From contig DASYIJ010000334.1 in NCBI GenBank assembly GCA_035997675.1, forward strand, positions 1 through 10,224: DNA of 10,224 bases, in the 5' to 3' direction. The position numbers and the translations under genes are program-made. Below the pieces are notes generated by a model. It worked only from the letters and a program-made list of their open reading frames with translations, was not told the origin of the DNA and ran no database searches. Shown here in pieces: positions 1-4,979 of the stretch. Position 1 is the first letter of the stretch, and each line of letters starts with the position of its first letter. This DNA is from JALYZC01 sp035997675. Lineage in GTDB: Bacteria; Actinomycetota; Thermoleophilia; Solirubrobacterales; Solirubrobacteraceae.

Positions 1-222
1 AGCCGCGTCCTGGAGCTGGAGAGCCTGCTGGGCGGCGTCGAGGGCAAGCTCGGGCTGTGGAGGGCCCTGCGGATCATCGCGCCGTCGGAGCCCCGGCTCG
101 ACGCGAGCCAGATCGCCGAGCTGTTCGCGCGCGCCGAGCACCAGATCGAAGTCCTGCGCGACCTCCAGGGCCTGGCCGCCGAGGAGGCTTTCGCGCCCGG
201 GGCGGTCGAGCACAGCGCCTAG
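1..222 (+). CDS. C-terminal part of an unrecognised protein
   Basis: Reading frame 1 is open from the window edge to a TAG at 220-222 and gives the last 73 residues of a protein whose start lies outside the window. The fragment is helix-prone and charged, with alternating Leu/Ala and Glu/Arg (for example LLGGVEGKLGLWRALRII near the start and QIAELFARAEHQIEVLRDLQ later), and ends in a short polar tail. I see no signal peptide, membrane segment or catalytic motif in this part. Codon use matches the neighbouring genes, so I take it as real coding sequence. I do not recognise the family. A short helical-bundle protein is the most that can be said. It is followed by a 295-bp convergent intergenic region. 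Confidence 0.6.
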   Translation, partial: SRVLELESLLGGVEGKLGLWRALRIIAPSEPRLDASQIAELFARAEHQIEVLRDLQGLAAEEAFAPGAVEHSA

Positions 223-227
223 GCGCA

Positions 228-281
228 TTCGCGCCCGCAATGCTCGATAAGACCTATTACGTAAACCGATAGGCGCGCGAA
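228..281. repeat. Nested inverted repeats just after the first gene
   Basis: Outer arms TTCGCGC (228-234) and GCGCGAA (275-281) are perfect inverses. Inside them CCTAT (253-257) and ATAGG (269-273) form a second inverted pair, and TTACGTAA (257-264) is an 8-bp palindrome. The stretch starts six bases after the stop codon at 222 and is AT-richer than the surroundings. It could be a 3'-end structure of the upstream transcript. There is no clear T-run after the outer arm, so I do not call it an intrinsic terminator. Confidence 0.3.
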
Positions 282-304
282 GGGGCCATCGTGCCTCTGC
301 GAGT

Positions 305-364
305 CAAGTTCTCTCAGTTCTCAGTTCGCAGTTCTCGCTTCTGACAACTGACAACTGACAACTT
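305..364. repeat. Heptamer tandem repeats arranged as an imperfect hairpin
   Basis: The right half holds three perfect tandem copies of TGACAAC (342-362). The left half holds TCAGTTC at 314-320 and 321-327 and GCAGTTC at 328-334, preceded by CAAGTTC at 305-311. The reverse complement of the right half reads in permuted form as TCAGTTG repeats, so AAGTT/CAGTT/CAGTT/CA blocks on the left (306-330) can pair with the right arm (342-364), broken by small mismatched steps, around a loop near 331-341. The element lies between two convergent genes, so a role at transcript 3' ends is possible. Tandem heptamers of this general kind are known as short tandemly repeated repetitive sequences in cyanobacteria. 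Any relation to those is not shown here. Confidence 0.6.
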
Positions 365-392
365 CATGCCGCCTGCGCGGTTCCGTCCACCA

Positions 393-421
393 CCCGACGT
401 GCAGTTCCCGACGTGCAGTTC
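393..421. repeat. 14-bp tandem duplication
   Basis: The unit CCGACGTGCAGTTC occurs twice back to back at 394-407 and 408-421, with a matching C before the first copy. It lies 29 bases after the heptamer-repeat hairpin and shares the CAGTT core with it. No gene overlaps it. A slipped-strand duplication is the simplest explanation. Confidence 0.6.
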
Positions 422-434
422 GGTCGACCGCCGC

Positions 435-477
435 GTTAAATACAACCGGCCGATCGCTTTCCATAACGACCGGCCGG
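435..477 (-). terminator. Probable intrinsic terminator of the csbD-like gene
   Basis: CCGGCCG at 446-452 pairs perfectly with CGGCCGG at 471-477 (7 bp, all G-C, 18-nt loop). Read on the minus strand, the stem is followed directly by TTGTATTTAA (445-436), the only T-rich run nearby. The stem begins about 40 bases after the stop of the minus-strand CsbD gene, so position and polarity fit a terminator for it. A second short perfect hairpin (TCCGAC/GTCGGA, 488-503) sits between the stop and this one but lacks a T-run. The long loop lowers confidence. Confidence 0.4.
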
Positions 478-517
478 GTGCTTGCCCTCCGACTTGCGTC
501 GGAACTACGACTTGAAG

Positions 518-706
518 CTAGGTGTTGCGCTCGAGGTCGGCGACCTCGCTCGCCTTCTCGTCAGCGCGGTCCTCGTGACGGGCCATCTCTTCCTTGGCCT
601 CGCCCTTGCGCTCTTCCTTGCGGCCCTCGCGGCGGAGCGACGGATCGCCCGTGATGTCGCCGGCGGCCTGCTTCGTCTTGCCTGTGATCTTGTCCAAAAG
701 GCCCAT
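518..706 (-). CDS. csbD: CsbD-family stress protein
   Basis: A 62-residue, very charged, soluble protein (MGLLDKITGKTKQAAGDITGD at its start). The GKxKxxxGxxTGD block at residues 9-21 and the later Gly/Lys/Glu-rich repeat (about 28-40, GRKEERKGEAKEE) are the hallmarks of the CsbD family. These are small, probably disordered or helical proteins named from Bacillus subtilis, where csbD belongs to the sigma-B general stress regulon. The biochemical role is unknown. A strong Shine-Dalgarno (AAGGAGGG on the minus strand, 716-723) lies nine bases before the ATG and fixes the start. Upstream is a GTTT-N15-GGGTA promoter match and downstream a probable terminator, so it looks like a single-gene stress unit. 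It is divergent from the M48 protease. Confidence 0.88.
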   Translation of the reverse strand: MGLLDKITGKTKQAAGDITGDPSLRREGRKEERKGEAKEEMARHEDRADEKASEVADLERNT

Positions 707-715
707 GCTGCTCGG

Positions 716-723
716 CCCTCCTT
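716..723 (-). promoter_or_regulatory. Strong ribosome binding site of csbD
   Basis: The minus strand reads AAGGAGGG at 723-716, nine bases before the ATG at 706-704. It is the best Shine-Dalgarno in the window and suggests high translation of a gene that is only transcribed under stress. Confidence 0.75.
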
Positions 724-744
724 GTCTTTGGTGTGGGTCTTCGG

Positions 745-769
745 CTACCCATGGGTCCCGGGGCGAAAC
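745..769 (-). promoter_or_regulatory. SigB/SigF-type stress promoter for csbD
   Basis: On the minus strand GTTT (769-766) is followed by exactly 15 bases and then GGGTAG (750-745). The known consensus is GTTTAA-N12-14-GGGTAT for Bacillus SigB and GTTT-N15-17-GGGTA for mycobacterial SigF, so elements and spacing both fit. A start site about 5-8 bases beyond GGGTAG would give a leader of roughly 30 bases containing the Shine-Dalgarno. The downstream gene encodes a CsbD protein, a known SigB target in Bacillus, which supports the reading. The -10 lies in the palindrome ACCCATGGGT (747-756) and the -35 GTTT in the loop of another inverted repeat (758-778). Confidence 0.65.
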
Positions 770-778
770 GTGCCCCGG
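758..778. promoter_or_regulatory. Perfect inverted repeat over the csbD -35 region
   Basis: CCGGGGC (758-764) and GCCCCGG (772-778) are perfect inverses separated by GAAACGT, whose reverse complement carries the GTTT -35 element of the csbD promoter. It sits between two divergent genes, so it could be an operator acting on both or a hairpin in the leader of neither. No specific regulator can be named. Confidence 0.35.
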
Positions 779-812
779 TCAGCACAACGCGGGCGGTCGG
801 TAGGCTCGGTCG

Positions 813-1790
813 ATGGCGCTTCCGGTCGAGTCGTTCCAGCTCGAGGGCATCTCGCCGCGCGCCTACCAGCACCCGGCCGACCGGGCGGCGACCGCGGCGC
901 TGCAGCGCATTCCCTACCTCGACGAGGTCGTGCGCCGGCTCATCGCGCTCGGATACGAGCGGGCGCTGCGCGCCGCCACGCTGGGAGCGGCGGTCCGGCT
1001 CGGCGAGCAGCAGCTCCCGGGCGTGTGGGTCCTCCACCGCGAGGTCTTCCACGCCCTCGACCTCGACGACGCCGTCCCGGACCTCTACGTGGCCCAGGTG
1101 CCGTTCGCGAACGCCTACACGATCGGCGCCACGCGGCCCGTCGTGCTGCTGAACTCCGAGCTGCTGCACCTGCTCGACGACGGCGGGCGTCGTTCCGTGC
1201 TCGCACACGAGGCGGCGCACGTGCACTCCGACCACGTCCTCTACCAGACCGCGCTGCTCATCCTGCTACGCCTCGGGTCCTCGGGCCTGCCGGCGCTCGC
1301 CGGGCTGCCGCTGCTGGCCATCCGGCTGGCGCTGCTCGAGTGGTTCCGCGCCGCCGAACTCAGCTGCGACCGCGCCGCCGCGCTGGTGACTCGCGACGCC
1401 ACCTCGGTGTGCCGCGCCCTGATGGTGCTGTCCGCCGGCGCGGGCGCGGACCAGCTCAACCTCGACGCCTTCATCGCCCAGGCGGCGGACTACGACGAGG
1501 GCGGCCAGGGCCTCGACCGCCTCACGAAGCTCATCAACGACATGAACCTGACGCATCCCATGCCGGTGCGGCGCGTGCGCGAGCTCACCGACTGGGTGCG
1601 CTCGGGCGAGTACGACCGGATCGTCGACGGCGAGTACATCCGCCGGGGGCAGGAGCCGCCGCTCAAGGCCGAGGCCGACAGCGCAAGCCAGCACTACACC
1701 GACCGCATCGGCGGCGCTCTCCAGCAGGCCGGCTCGTCGATCGGCGAGATCGGCGAGCAGCTGCGCGACTGGCTGGCGCGACAGCGCTGA
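813..1790 (+). CDS. M48-family zinc metalloprotease, membrane-associated
   Basis: A 325-residue protein with the zinc-protease signature HEAAH at residues 132-136 (SVLAHEAAHVHSDHV). The two His would bind zinc and the Glu would be the catalytic base. A second conserved block, AAELSCDRAAAL, supplies the likely third zinc ligand Glu182, with Asp186 in the family's ExxxD pattern. Between them (about 142-178) is a hydrophobic stretch that can form one or two membrane helices, typical of M48 (HtpX/Ste24-like) peptidases that act at the cytoplasmic face of the membrane. The C-terminal third is soluble and charged, without a recognisable domain. Substrate unknown; protein quality control is the usual guess for the family. 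The start is the first ATG of the conserved region; its ribosome site is weak. It ends in convergence with the O-methyltransferase gene. Confidence 0.85.
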   Translation: MALPVESFQLEGISPRAYQHPADRAATAALQRIPYLDEVVRRLIALGYERALRAATLGAAVRLGEQQLPGVWVLHREVFHALDLDDAVPDLYVAQVPFANAYTIGATRPVVLLNSELLHLLDDGGRRSVLAHEAAHVHSDHVLYQTALLILLRLGSSGLPALAGLPLLAIRLALLEWFRAAELSCDRAAALVTRDATSVCRALMVLSAGAGADQLNLDAFIAQAADYDEGGQGLDRLTKLINDMNLTHPMPVRRVRELTDWVRSGEYDRIVDGEYIRRGQEPPLKAEADSASQHYTDRIGGALQQAGSSIGEIGEQLRDWLARQR

Positions 1791-1818
1791 GCGCCGCGGT
1801 CCCTCGCCGGCCGCTCAG
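1787..1818. terminator. Possible bidirectional terminator hairpin containing both stop codons
   Basis: CTGAGCG (1787-1793) and CGCTCAG (1812-1818) are perfect 7-bp inverses, and part of the interior (CCG with CGG, one bulged base) can extend the stem. The TGA of the protease (1788-1790) and the TGA of the minus-strand methyltransferase (1815-1817) lie symmetrically in the two arms. There is no T-run, as is common in high-GC genomes. Confidence 0.35.
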
Positions 1819-2462
1819 GTCCGCCGGTGAATCAGCGTGATGCCGTCCCGCACGCTGAGCATCACGCACACGACTCGCTCGTCGGCCCGGACGCGGTCGT
1901 TGAAGGCGCGGAGAGCCACGGCAGCGTCGGATTGGTCGTCGTCTTCGGCCACCCTCCCGCTCCACAGCGTGTTGTCGGCGGCGATCAGCCCGCGCTCGGC
2001 GAGCTTCGGCAGCACGGCCTCGTAGTAGTTGAGGTAGTTCGGCTTGTCGGCGTCGATGAACACGAGGTCGAAGGGACCGTCCAGCGCCGCGACCGCGTCG
2101 AGCGCCGGGCCCCGTCGCAGGTCGATGCGGTCGGCGTACGGCGAGGCGTCGATGTGCCGCTGGGCGAAATCGGCGTGCTCGTCGCTGAGCTCGCACGTGA
2201 CGATCCGGCCGCCGGGCGGCAGGGCCGCCGCCATCGCCAGGGCCGAGTATCCGCCGTAGGTCCCGAGCTCGAGCACGAGCGCGGGCCGCGCCGTCCACAC
2301 GAGCGCCTCGAGGAACCGGCCCTCGACGGTGCCGGTCATCATCTGGGGCGCGTTCAGGCTGGCGCGGGTCTCCTCCGCGAGCGCGGCGAGATGGGGCTCC
2401 GGAGGCGTGGTGTGCGCCTCGATGTACGCCTCCAGCCGCTCGCTGGCGAGGATCGGCGACAT
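1815..2462 (-). CDS. Cation-dependent class I O-methyltransferase
   Basis: A 215-residue protein matching the caffeoyl-CoA O-methyltransferase/catechol O-methyltransferase-like family, which transfers a methyl group from S-adenosylmethionine to a hydroxyl, usually of a catechol-type substrate, with a divalent cation. The SAM-binding loop is ELGTYGGYS (65-73) and the acidic residue after the next strand lies in CELSDEH (90-96). The family's metal ligands are present in order: Asp137 in FIDADK, then Asp163-Asn164 in AADNTLWSG. There is no signal peptide, so it is cytoplasmic. Length and motif order are normal for the family. The substrate cannot be read from the sequence. Its ATG overlaps the TGA of the upstream gene (TGATG), so translation is probably coupled. 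The frame stays open far upstream, but that part overlaps the neighbour and shows no homology to this family. Confidence 0.9.
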   Translation of the reverse strand: MSPILASERLEAYIEAHTTPPEPHLAALAEETRASLNAPQMMTGTVEGRFLEALVWTARPALVLELGTYGGYSALAMAAALPPGGRIVTCELSDEHADFAQRHIDASPYADRIDLRRGPALDAVAALDGPFDLVFIDADKPNYLNYYEAVLPKLAERGLIAADNTLWSGRVAEDDDQSDAAVALRAFNDRVRADERVVCVMLSVRDGITLIHRRT

Positions 2463-2848
2463 CAGCGCCGACGGCTGAGGGCGGCGAAGCCGATGGTCAT
2501 CGCGAGGTTGCCGGCGCCCGCCAACCACAGTCCCTGACGGGCGCCGGGTCGCGAGAAGCCCGGAGAGCGCGACCACAGGACGTCCGTGAACAGCTCCGTG
2601 CCCCGCAGCCAGGCGAGAGCCCACCAGTCGCGGCTCTCCCCGCGCCGCGCCGCAACCAGGTGCGCCACGGCGAAGGTCAGCCATACGGGCGCGCAGCGGC
2701 GGAAGAGCTCCTCGGACTCCGGCGAGGGCTCGTCGTGGCCCAGGACGCGGAGCGTCGCGGCGGGAGCCAGCAGGGCACCGGTGCCGAGGGCAAGGTCGAA
2801 GCCGATCATCATGCGGTTGGTGCGCTCCATCTGCTCGGCCAGCCCCAT
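2462..2848 (-). CDS. Small unknown membrane protein, about four helices
   Basis: A 128-residue hydrophobic protein. Likely membrane segments are near residues 13-35, 53-68, 75-92 and 105-124, separated by a polar loop (GHDEPSPESEELFRR) and an Arg-rich end. I do not recognise a family; it resembles many short four-helix actinobacterial membrane proteins of unknown function. I chose the ATG at 2848 because the frame upstream is low-complexity Ser/Arg that runs into the divergent gene. An ATG at 2830 would shorten it by six residues. It is directly coupled to the O-methyltransferase by a TGATG stop-start overlap, so the two are co-expressed. Whether they share a pathway is open. Confidence 0.6.
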   Translation of the reverse strand: MGLAEQMERTNRMMIGFDLALGTGALLAPAATLRVLGHDEPSPESEELFRRCAPVWLTFAVAHLVAARRGESRDWWALAWLRGTELFTDVLWSRSPGFSRPGARQGLWLAGAGNLAMTIGFAALSRRR

Positions 2849-2891
2849 CGCCGGGCGAGCATATAGACCCCGGTCGTAGACTTCCGGCACG
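2849..2891. promoter_or_regulatory. Short divergent promoter region, possibly leaderless both ways
   Basis: Only 43 bases separate the divergent start codons at 2848 and 2892. A TAGACT hexamer (2877-2882) stands about ten bases before the plus-strand ATG, and TATATG on the minus strand (2865-2860) stands about eleven bases before the minus-strand ATG. Neither ATG has a Shine-Dalgarno. Both spacings would give transcripts starting at or a few bases before the start codon. No convincing -35 is visible. Confidence 0.35.
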
Positions 2892-3503
2892 ATGGCTCCC
2901 AAGCAACGCCAGATCCGGATCGAGCAGCGCGGCGGTCTCGCCGCGATGCAGGACCTCGAGTCGCGCACCGACGACGAGCTCGAGCGCGAGACGCGCAACC
3001 GCGCCGCCGCCCGGGCGATCCTCGGGGCGCGCGCGGCCGACCGCTACGACGCCGAGTCGGCGCGCCAGTACTTCAGGCAGGCCATCGCCGCCGCCCGGCC
3101 ACAGGAGCGCATGCAGCTCCGGCGCATGGCCGACGCCTCGCTTGCCCTGGCCGAGCGCCGCGCTGGCGACCTCAAGGACGCGGTCGAGAAGCTGGGCCAA
3201 GAGGCGCCCGGTCGCCGCCAGCTGCTGGCGCTGCAGTTCATGGGCCTCGTCGCCCCGCCCGCGGGTGCGGGCATCCTGCTGCGGATCCGGGGCATCCTCA
3301 TCCTCATCGCCGTCGTGCTCGGGCTGCTCGCCCTCGGCCTCGGTCTCGTCGAGCTCATCTCCCTCCCCTTCGGCGGCGTGTCGCTCGGCGGCGGCATCCT
3401 GCTCGGCTTCCTGGTCGTGGCCGCGGCCCTCGGGGTGATGGCGCTGCTCGGACGCCGGCGCCAGCAGAAGGCCCGCGCCGAGCGCGCGGCGGCGGGCTCC
3501 TAG
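2892..3503 (+). CDS. Unknown protein with helical N-domain and two C-terminal membrane helices
   Basis: A 203-residue protein I cannot assign to a family. Residues about 20-105 are charged and helix-forming (DAESARQYFRQAIAAARPQE and following), in a pattern that could be a helical-repeat or coiled-coil domain. Residues about 134-158 and 164-187 are two strongly hydrophobic, Gly/Leu/Val-rich segments, and the tail is Arg/Lys/Ala-rich. With an uncharged hairpin between them and a basic end, the helices probably leave both termini in the cytoplasm. The ATG has no Shine-Dalgarno, which fits a leaderless transcript. The SRAP gene follows after seven bases on the same strand and is probably co-transcribed. 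A membrane anchor or scaffold role is only a guess. Confidence 0.65.
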   Translation: MAPKQRQIRIEQRGGLAAMQDLESRTDDELERETRNRAAARAILGARAADRYDAESARQYFRQAIAAARPQERMQLRRMADASLALAERRAGDLKDAVEKLGQEAPGRRQLLALQFMGLVAPPAGAGILLRIRGILILIAVVLGLLALGLGLVELISLPFGGVSLGGGILLGFLVVAAALGVMALLGRRRQQKARAERAAAGS

Positions 3504-3510
3504 CCGGGCC

Positions 3511-4227
3511 GTGTGCGGGCGCTACACCCTGGCCGGACCGGACCCGTCGGTGCTGCGCGGGCGCTTCCCGCTAGGCGAATCGGTCGAGATCGAGCGCCGG
3601 TACAACGTCGCGCCGGGTGACGACGTCGTCGGCGTCATTCGCCGGCGCGAGCACGAGCCCGAGGGCACGCTGCTGCGCTGGGGCCTCGTTCCGCACTGGG
3701 CCAAGGATCCGAAGGTCGGCTATCGCACCATCAACGCCCGCGCCGAGTCGCTCGACGAGCGCCCCGCGTTCCGGCGCGCATTCGAGCGCCATCGCTGCCT
3801 GATCGTGGCCGATGGCTTCTACGAATGGCGCAAGCTCGACGACTCGCCCCGGCCGCCCAAGCAGCCGTACTGGGTGAGCCTCCCGGACGGCGAGCCGTTC
3901 GCCTTCGCCGGACTGTGGGCCGGCTGGCGCACGCCGGAGGACACATGGCTGCGGTCCTGCGCGATCGTCACCACCACGCCCAACGAGACGCTGGAGCCGA
4001 TCCACGACCGCATGCCGGTGATCCTGCCGGCCGACGCGGAGGCGGCGTGGCTCGACCCCGCCGGCGACCCGGACGAGCTGCGTGGGCTGTTGCGGCCGCT
4101 GCCCGACGATTTGACCGCCGTGCGGGCCGTCGGCAACGCCGTCAACGACGCGCGCTACGACGGGCCGGCGTGCCTCGAGGCACCGGCCGGCGATCGCCCC
4201 GCCGATCCGGCGGCACGCCTGTTCTGA
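3511..4227 (+). CDS. SRAP (HMCES/YedK) abasic-site DNA-protein crosslink protein
   Basis: A 238-residue protein of the SOS response-associated peptidase family. These proteins detect abasic sites in single-stranded DNA and attach to them covalently through a thiazolidine bond of the N-terminal Cys, shielding the lesion. All signature residues are visible: Cys2 (MCGRYTL), Asn75 in INARAE, Glu105 in DGFYEWRK, and His165 in PIHDRMPVIL. Cys2, Asn75 and Glu105 have the same numbers as the E. coli YedK residues. The GTG at 3511 must be the start because the catalytic Cys has to be exposed after removal of residue 1. There is no Shine-Dalgarno, and the gene lies seven bases after the unknown membrane protein, so translation may depend on its neighbour. 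No LexA box was recognised. It is convergent with the cyclophilin gene. Confidence 0.95.
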   Translation: MCGRYTLAGPDPSVLRGRFPLGESVEIERRYNVAPGDDVVGVIRRREHEPEGTLLRWGLVPHWAKDPKVGYRTINARAESLDERPAFRRAFERHRCLIVADGFYEWRKLDDSPRPPKQPYWVSLPDGEPFAFAGLWAGWRTPEDTWLRSCAIVTTTPNETLEPIHDRMPVILPADAEAAWLDPAGDPDELRGLLRPLPDDLTAVRAVGNAVNDARYDGPACLEAPAGDRPADPAARLF

Positions 4228-4240
4228 GGCCCGGCCGCGG

Positions 4241-4954
4241 CTACTTGCCCTTGACCTGCACGACGCGCATCGCGTCGATCACGACCGGTTGCAGCGGTTG
4301 ATCGGTGTTCGGGTCGGTCGGCAGCACCGCGATGCGGTCGGCCGTGTCCATCCCGGACGTCACGCGGCCCACCAGCGCGTAGTCCGGATTGAGCTGCGCG
4401 TCCGGGCCGGTGACGATGAAGAACTGGCTGCCGGCGGTGCCGGAGTCCTCGATCTCCTGCCGCGCCATGGCCACGACGCCGCGGGTGTACTTGACGTTGC
4501 CGGGCGGCGGCTCGACCGTCTTGTAGCCGGGGCCGCCGCTCCCGTCGCCACGCGGATCGCCGCCCTGGATGAGATCGCCGCGCAGGATGCGTTGGAAGGT
4601 CAGGCCGTCGTAGAAGCCCAGCCGCGCCAGCGACGCGAACGAGGCTGTCGTCTTGGGTGCGCGCTTGACGTCGAGCGTGATCGTGATCGGGCCGCAGCTC
4701 GTCGTCATGTTGACTCGCCAGGTCGTGCCGGCATCGAGCCGCGCGGCGGGCGCCGGGAGATTCTCGCTGCCGCGGGTCCTGGGCGCCGGGACCCGCTGGC
4801 ACGTCGCGGATGGCGGCGGCTTGGCCGCCAGCGCCGCGGCATCGGTGCTGAGCGTCGCCGTGGTTCCCGCCTTGCGCTCCTTGTCGGCACCGCACCCGGC
4901 GGCCGCGGCCAGGCTGAGCATCACGGCGAGGAGCAGCGCGAGGGGTCGCGACAC
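4241..4954 (-). CDS. Cyclophilin-type peptidyl-prolyl isomerase, predicted lipoprotein
   Basis: A 237-residue protein. Residues 1-21 form a signal peptide ending in a lipobox (AAGC, Cys21), so it is probably exported and lipid-anchored on the outer face of the membrane. A low-complexity linker (about 22-75) leads to a cyclophilin domain that isomerises Xaa-Pro bonds during protein folding. Visible family motifs are FQRI with the catalytic Arg122, QGGDP at 130-134, and GSQFFIVTG at 175-183. The usual Trp of the cyclosporin pocket is absent (QLNPDYALVG), so cyclosporin binding would be weak; this is common in bacterial cyclophilins. The GTG at 4954 is preferred over the ATG at 4921, which would leave too short a signal peptide. 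It is divergent from the HAD operon across 25 bases. Confidence 0.88.
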   Translation of the reverse strand: MSRPLALLLAVMLSLAAAAGCGADKERKAGTTATLSTDAAALAAKPPPSATCQRVPAPRTRGSENLPAPAARLDAGTTWRVNMTTSCGPITITLDVKRAPKTTASFASLARLGFYDGLTFQRILRGDLIQGGDPRGDGSGGPGYKTVEPPPGNVKYTRGVVAMARQEIEDSGTAGSQFFIVTGPDAQLNPDYALVGRVTSGMDTADRIAVLPTDPNTDQPLQPVVIDAMRVVQVKGK

Positions 4955-4979
4955 GGCGGGGAAGGATAATCCAGGTCCC
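4955..4979. promoter_or_regulatory. 25-bp bidirectional, probably leaderless promoter
   Basis: This is the whole gap between the divergent GTG codons at 4954 and 4980. On the plus strand GATAAT (4965-4970) lies nine bases before GTG. On the minus strand TATCCT (4968-4963) lies eight bases before GTG. The two -10-like elements overlap in the palindrome-like GGATAATCC. There is no Shine-Dalgarno for either gene, as expected for leaderless transcripts, which are frequent in actinobacteria. -35 boxes would fall inside the opposite genes, and none is convincing. Confidence 0.5.

Noticed and set aside
305..364. Could the short repeats be a CRISPR array?
   Set aside because: Units are seven bases and directly tandem, with no unique spacers and no cas genes nearby.
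488..503. TCCGAC/GTCGGA hairpin as the csbD terminator
   Set aside because: It is a perfect 6-bp stem in the right place, but no T-run follows on the minus strand. The hairpin at 446-477 with TTGTATTTAA fits better.
482..1840. Long plus-strand frame of 452 codons
   Set aside because: It is an Arg/Pro/Ala-rich shadow of the M48 protease frame and the antisense of csbD, with no recognisable motif.
2463..3200. Upstream extension of the O-methyltransferase frame to 461 codons
   Set aside because: The extension overlaps two other genes, is low-complexity and lies before a well-placed ATG coupled to the neighbour's stop.
4228..4240. GC palindromes between the SRAP and cyclophilin stops as a terminator
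   Set aside because: The gap is only 13 bases, the palindromes (such as CGGCCG) are too short to fold into a stem with a loop, and there is no T-run.
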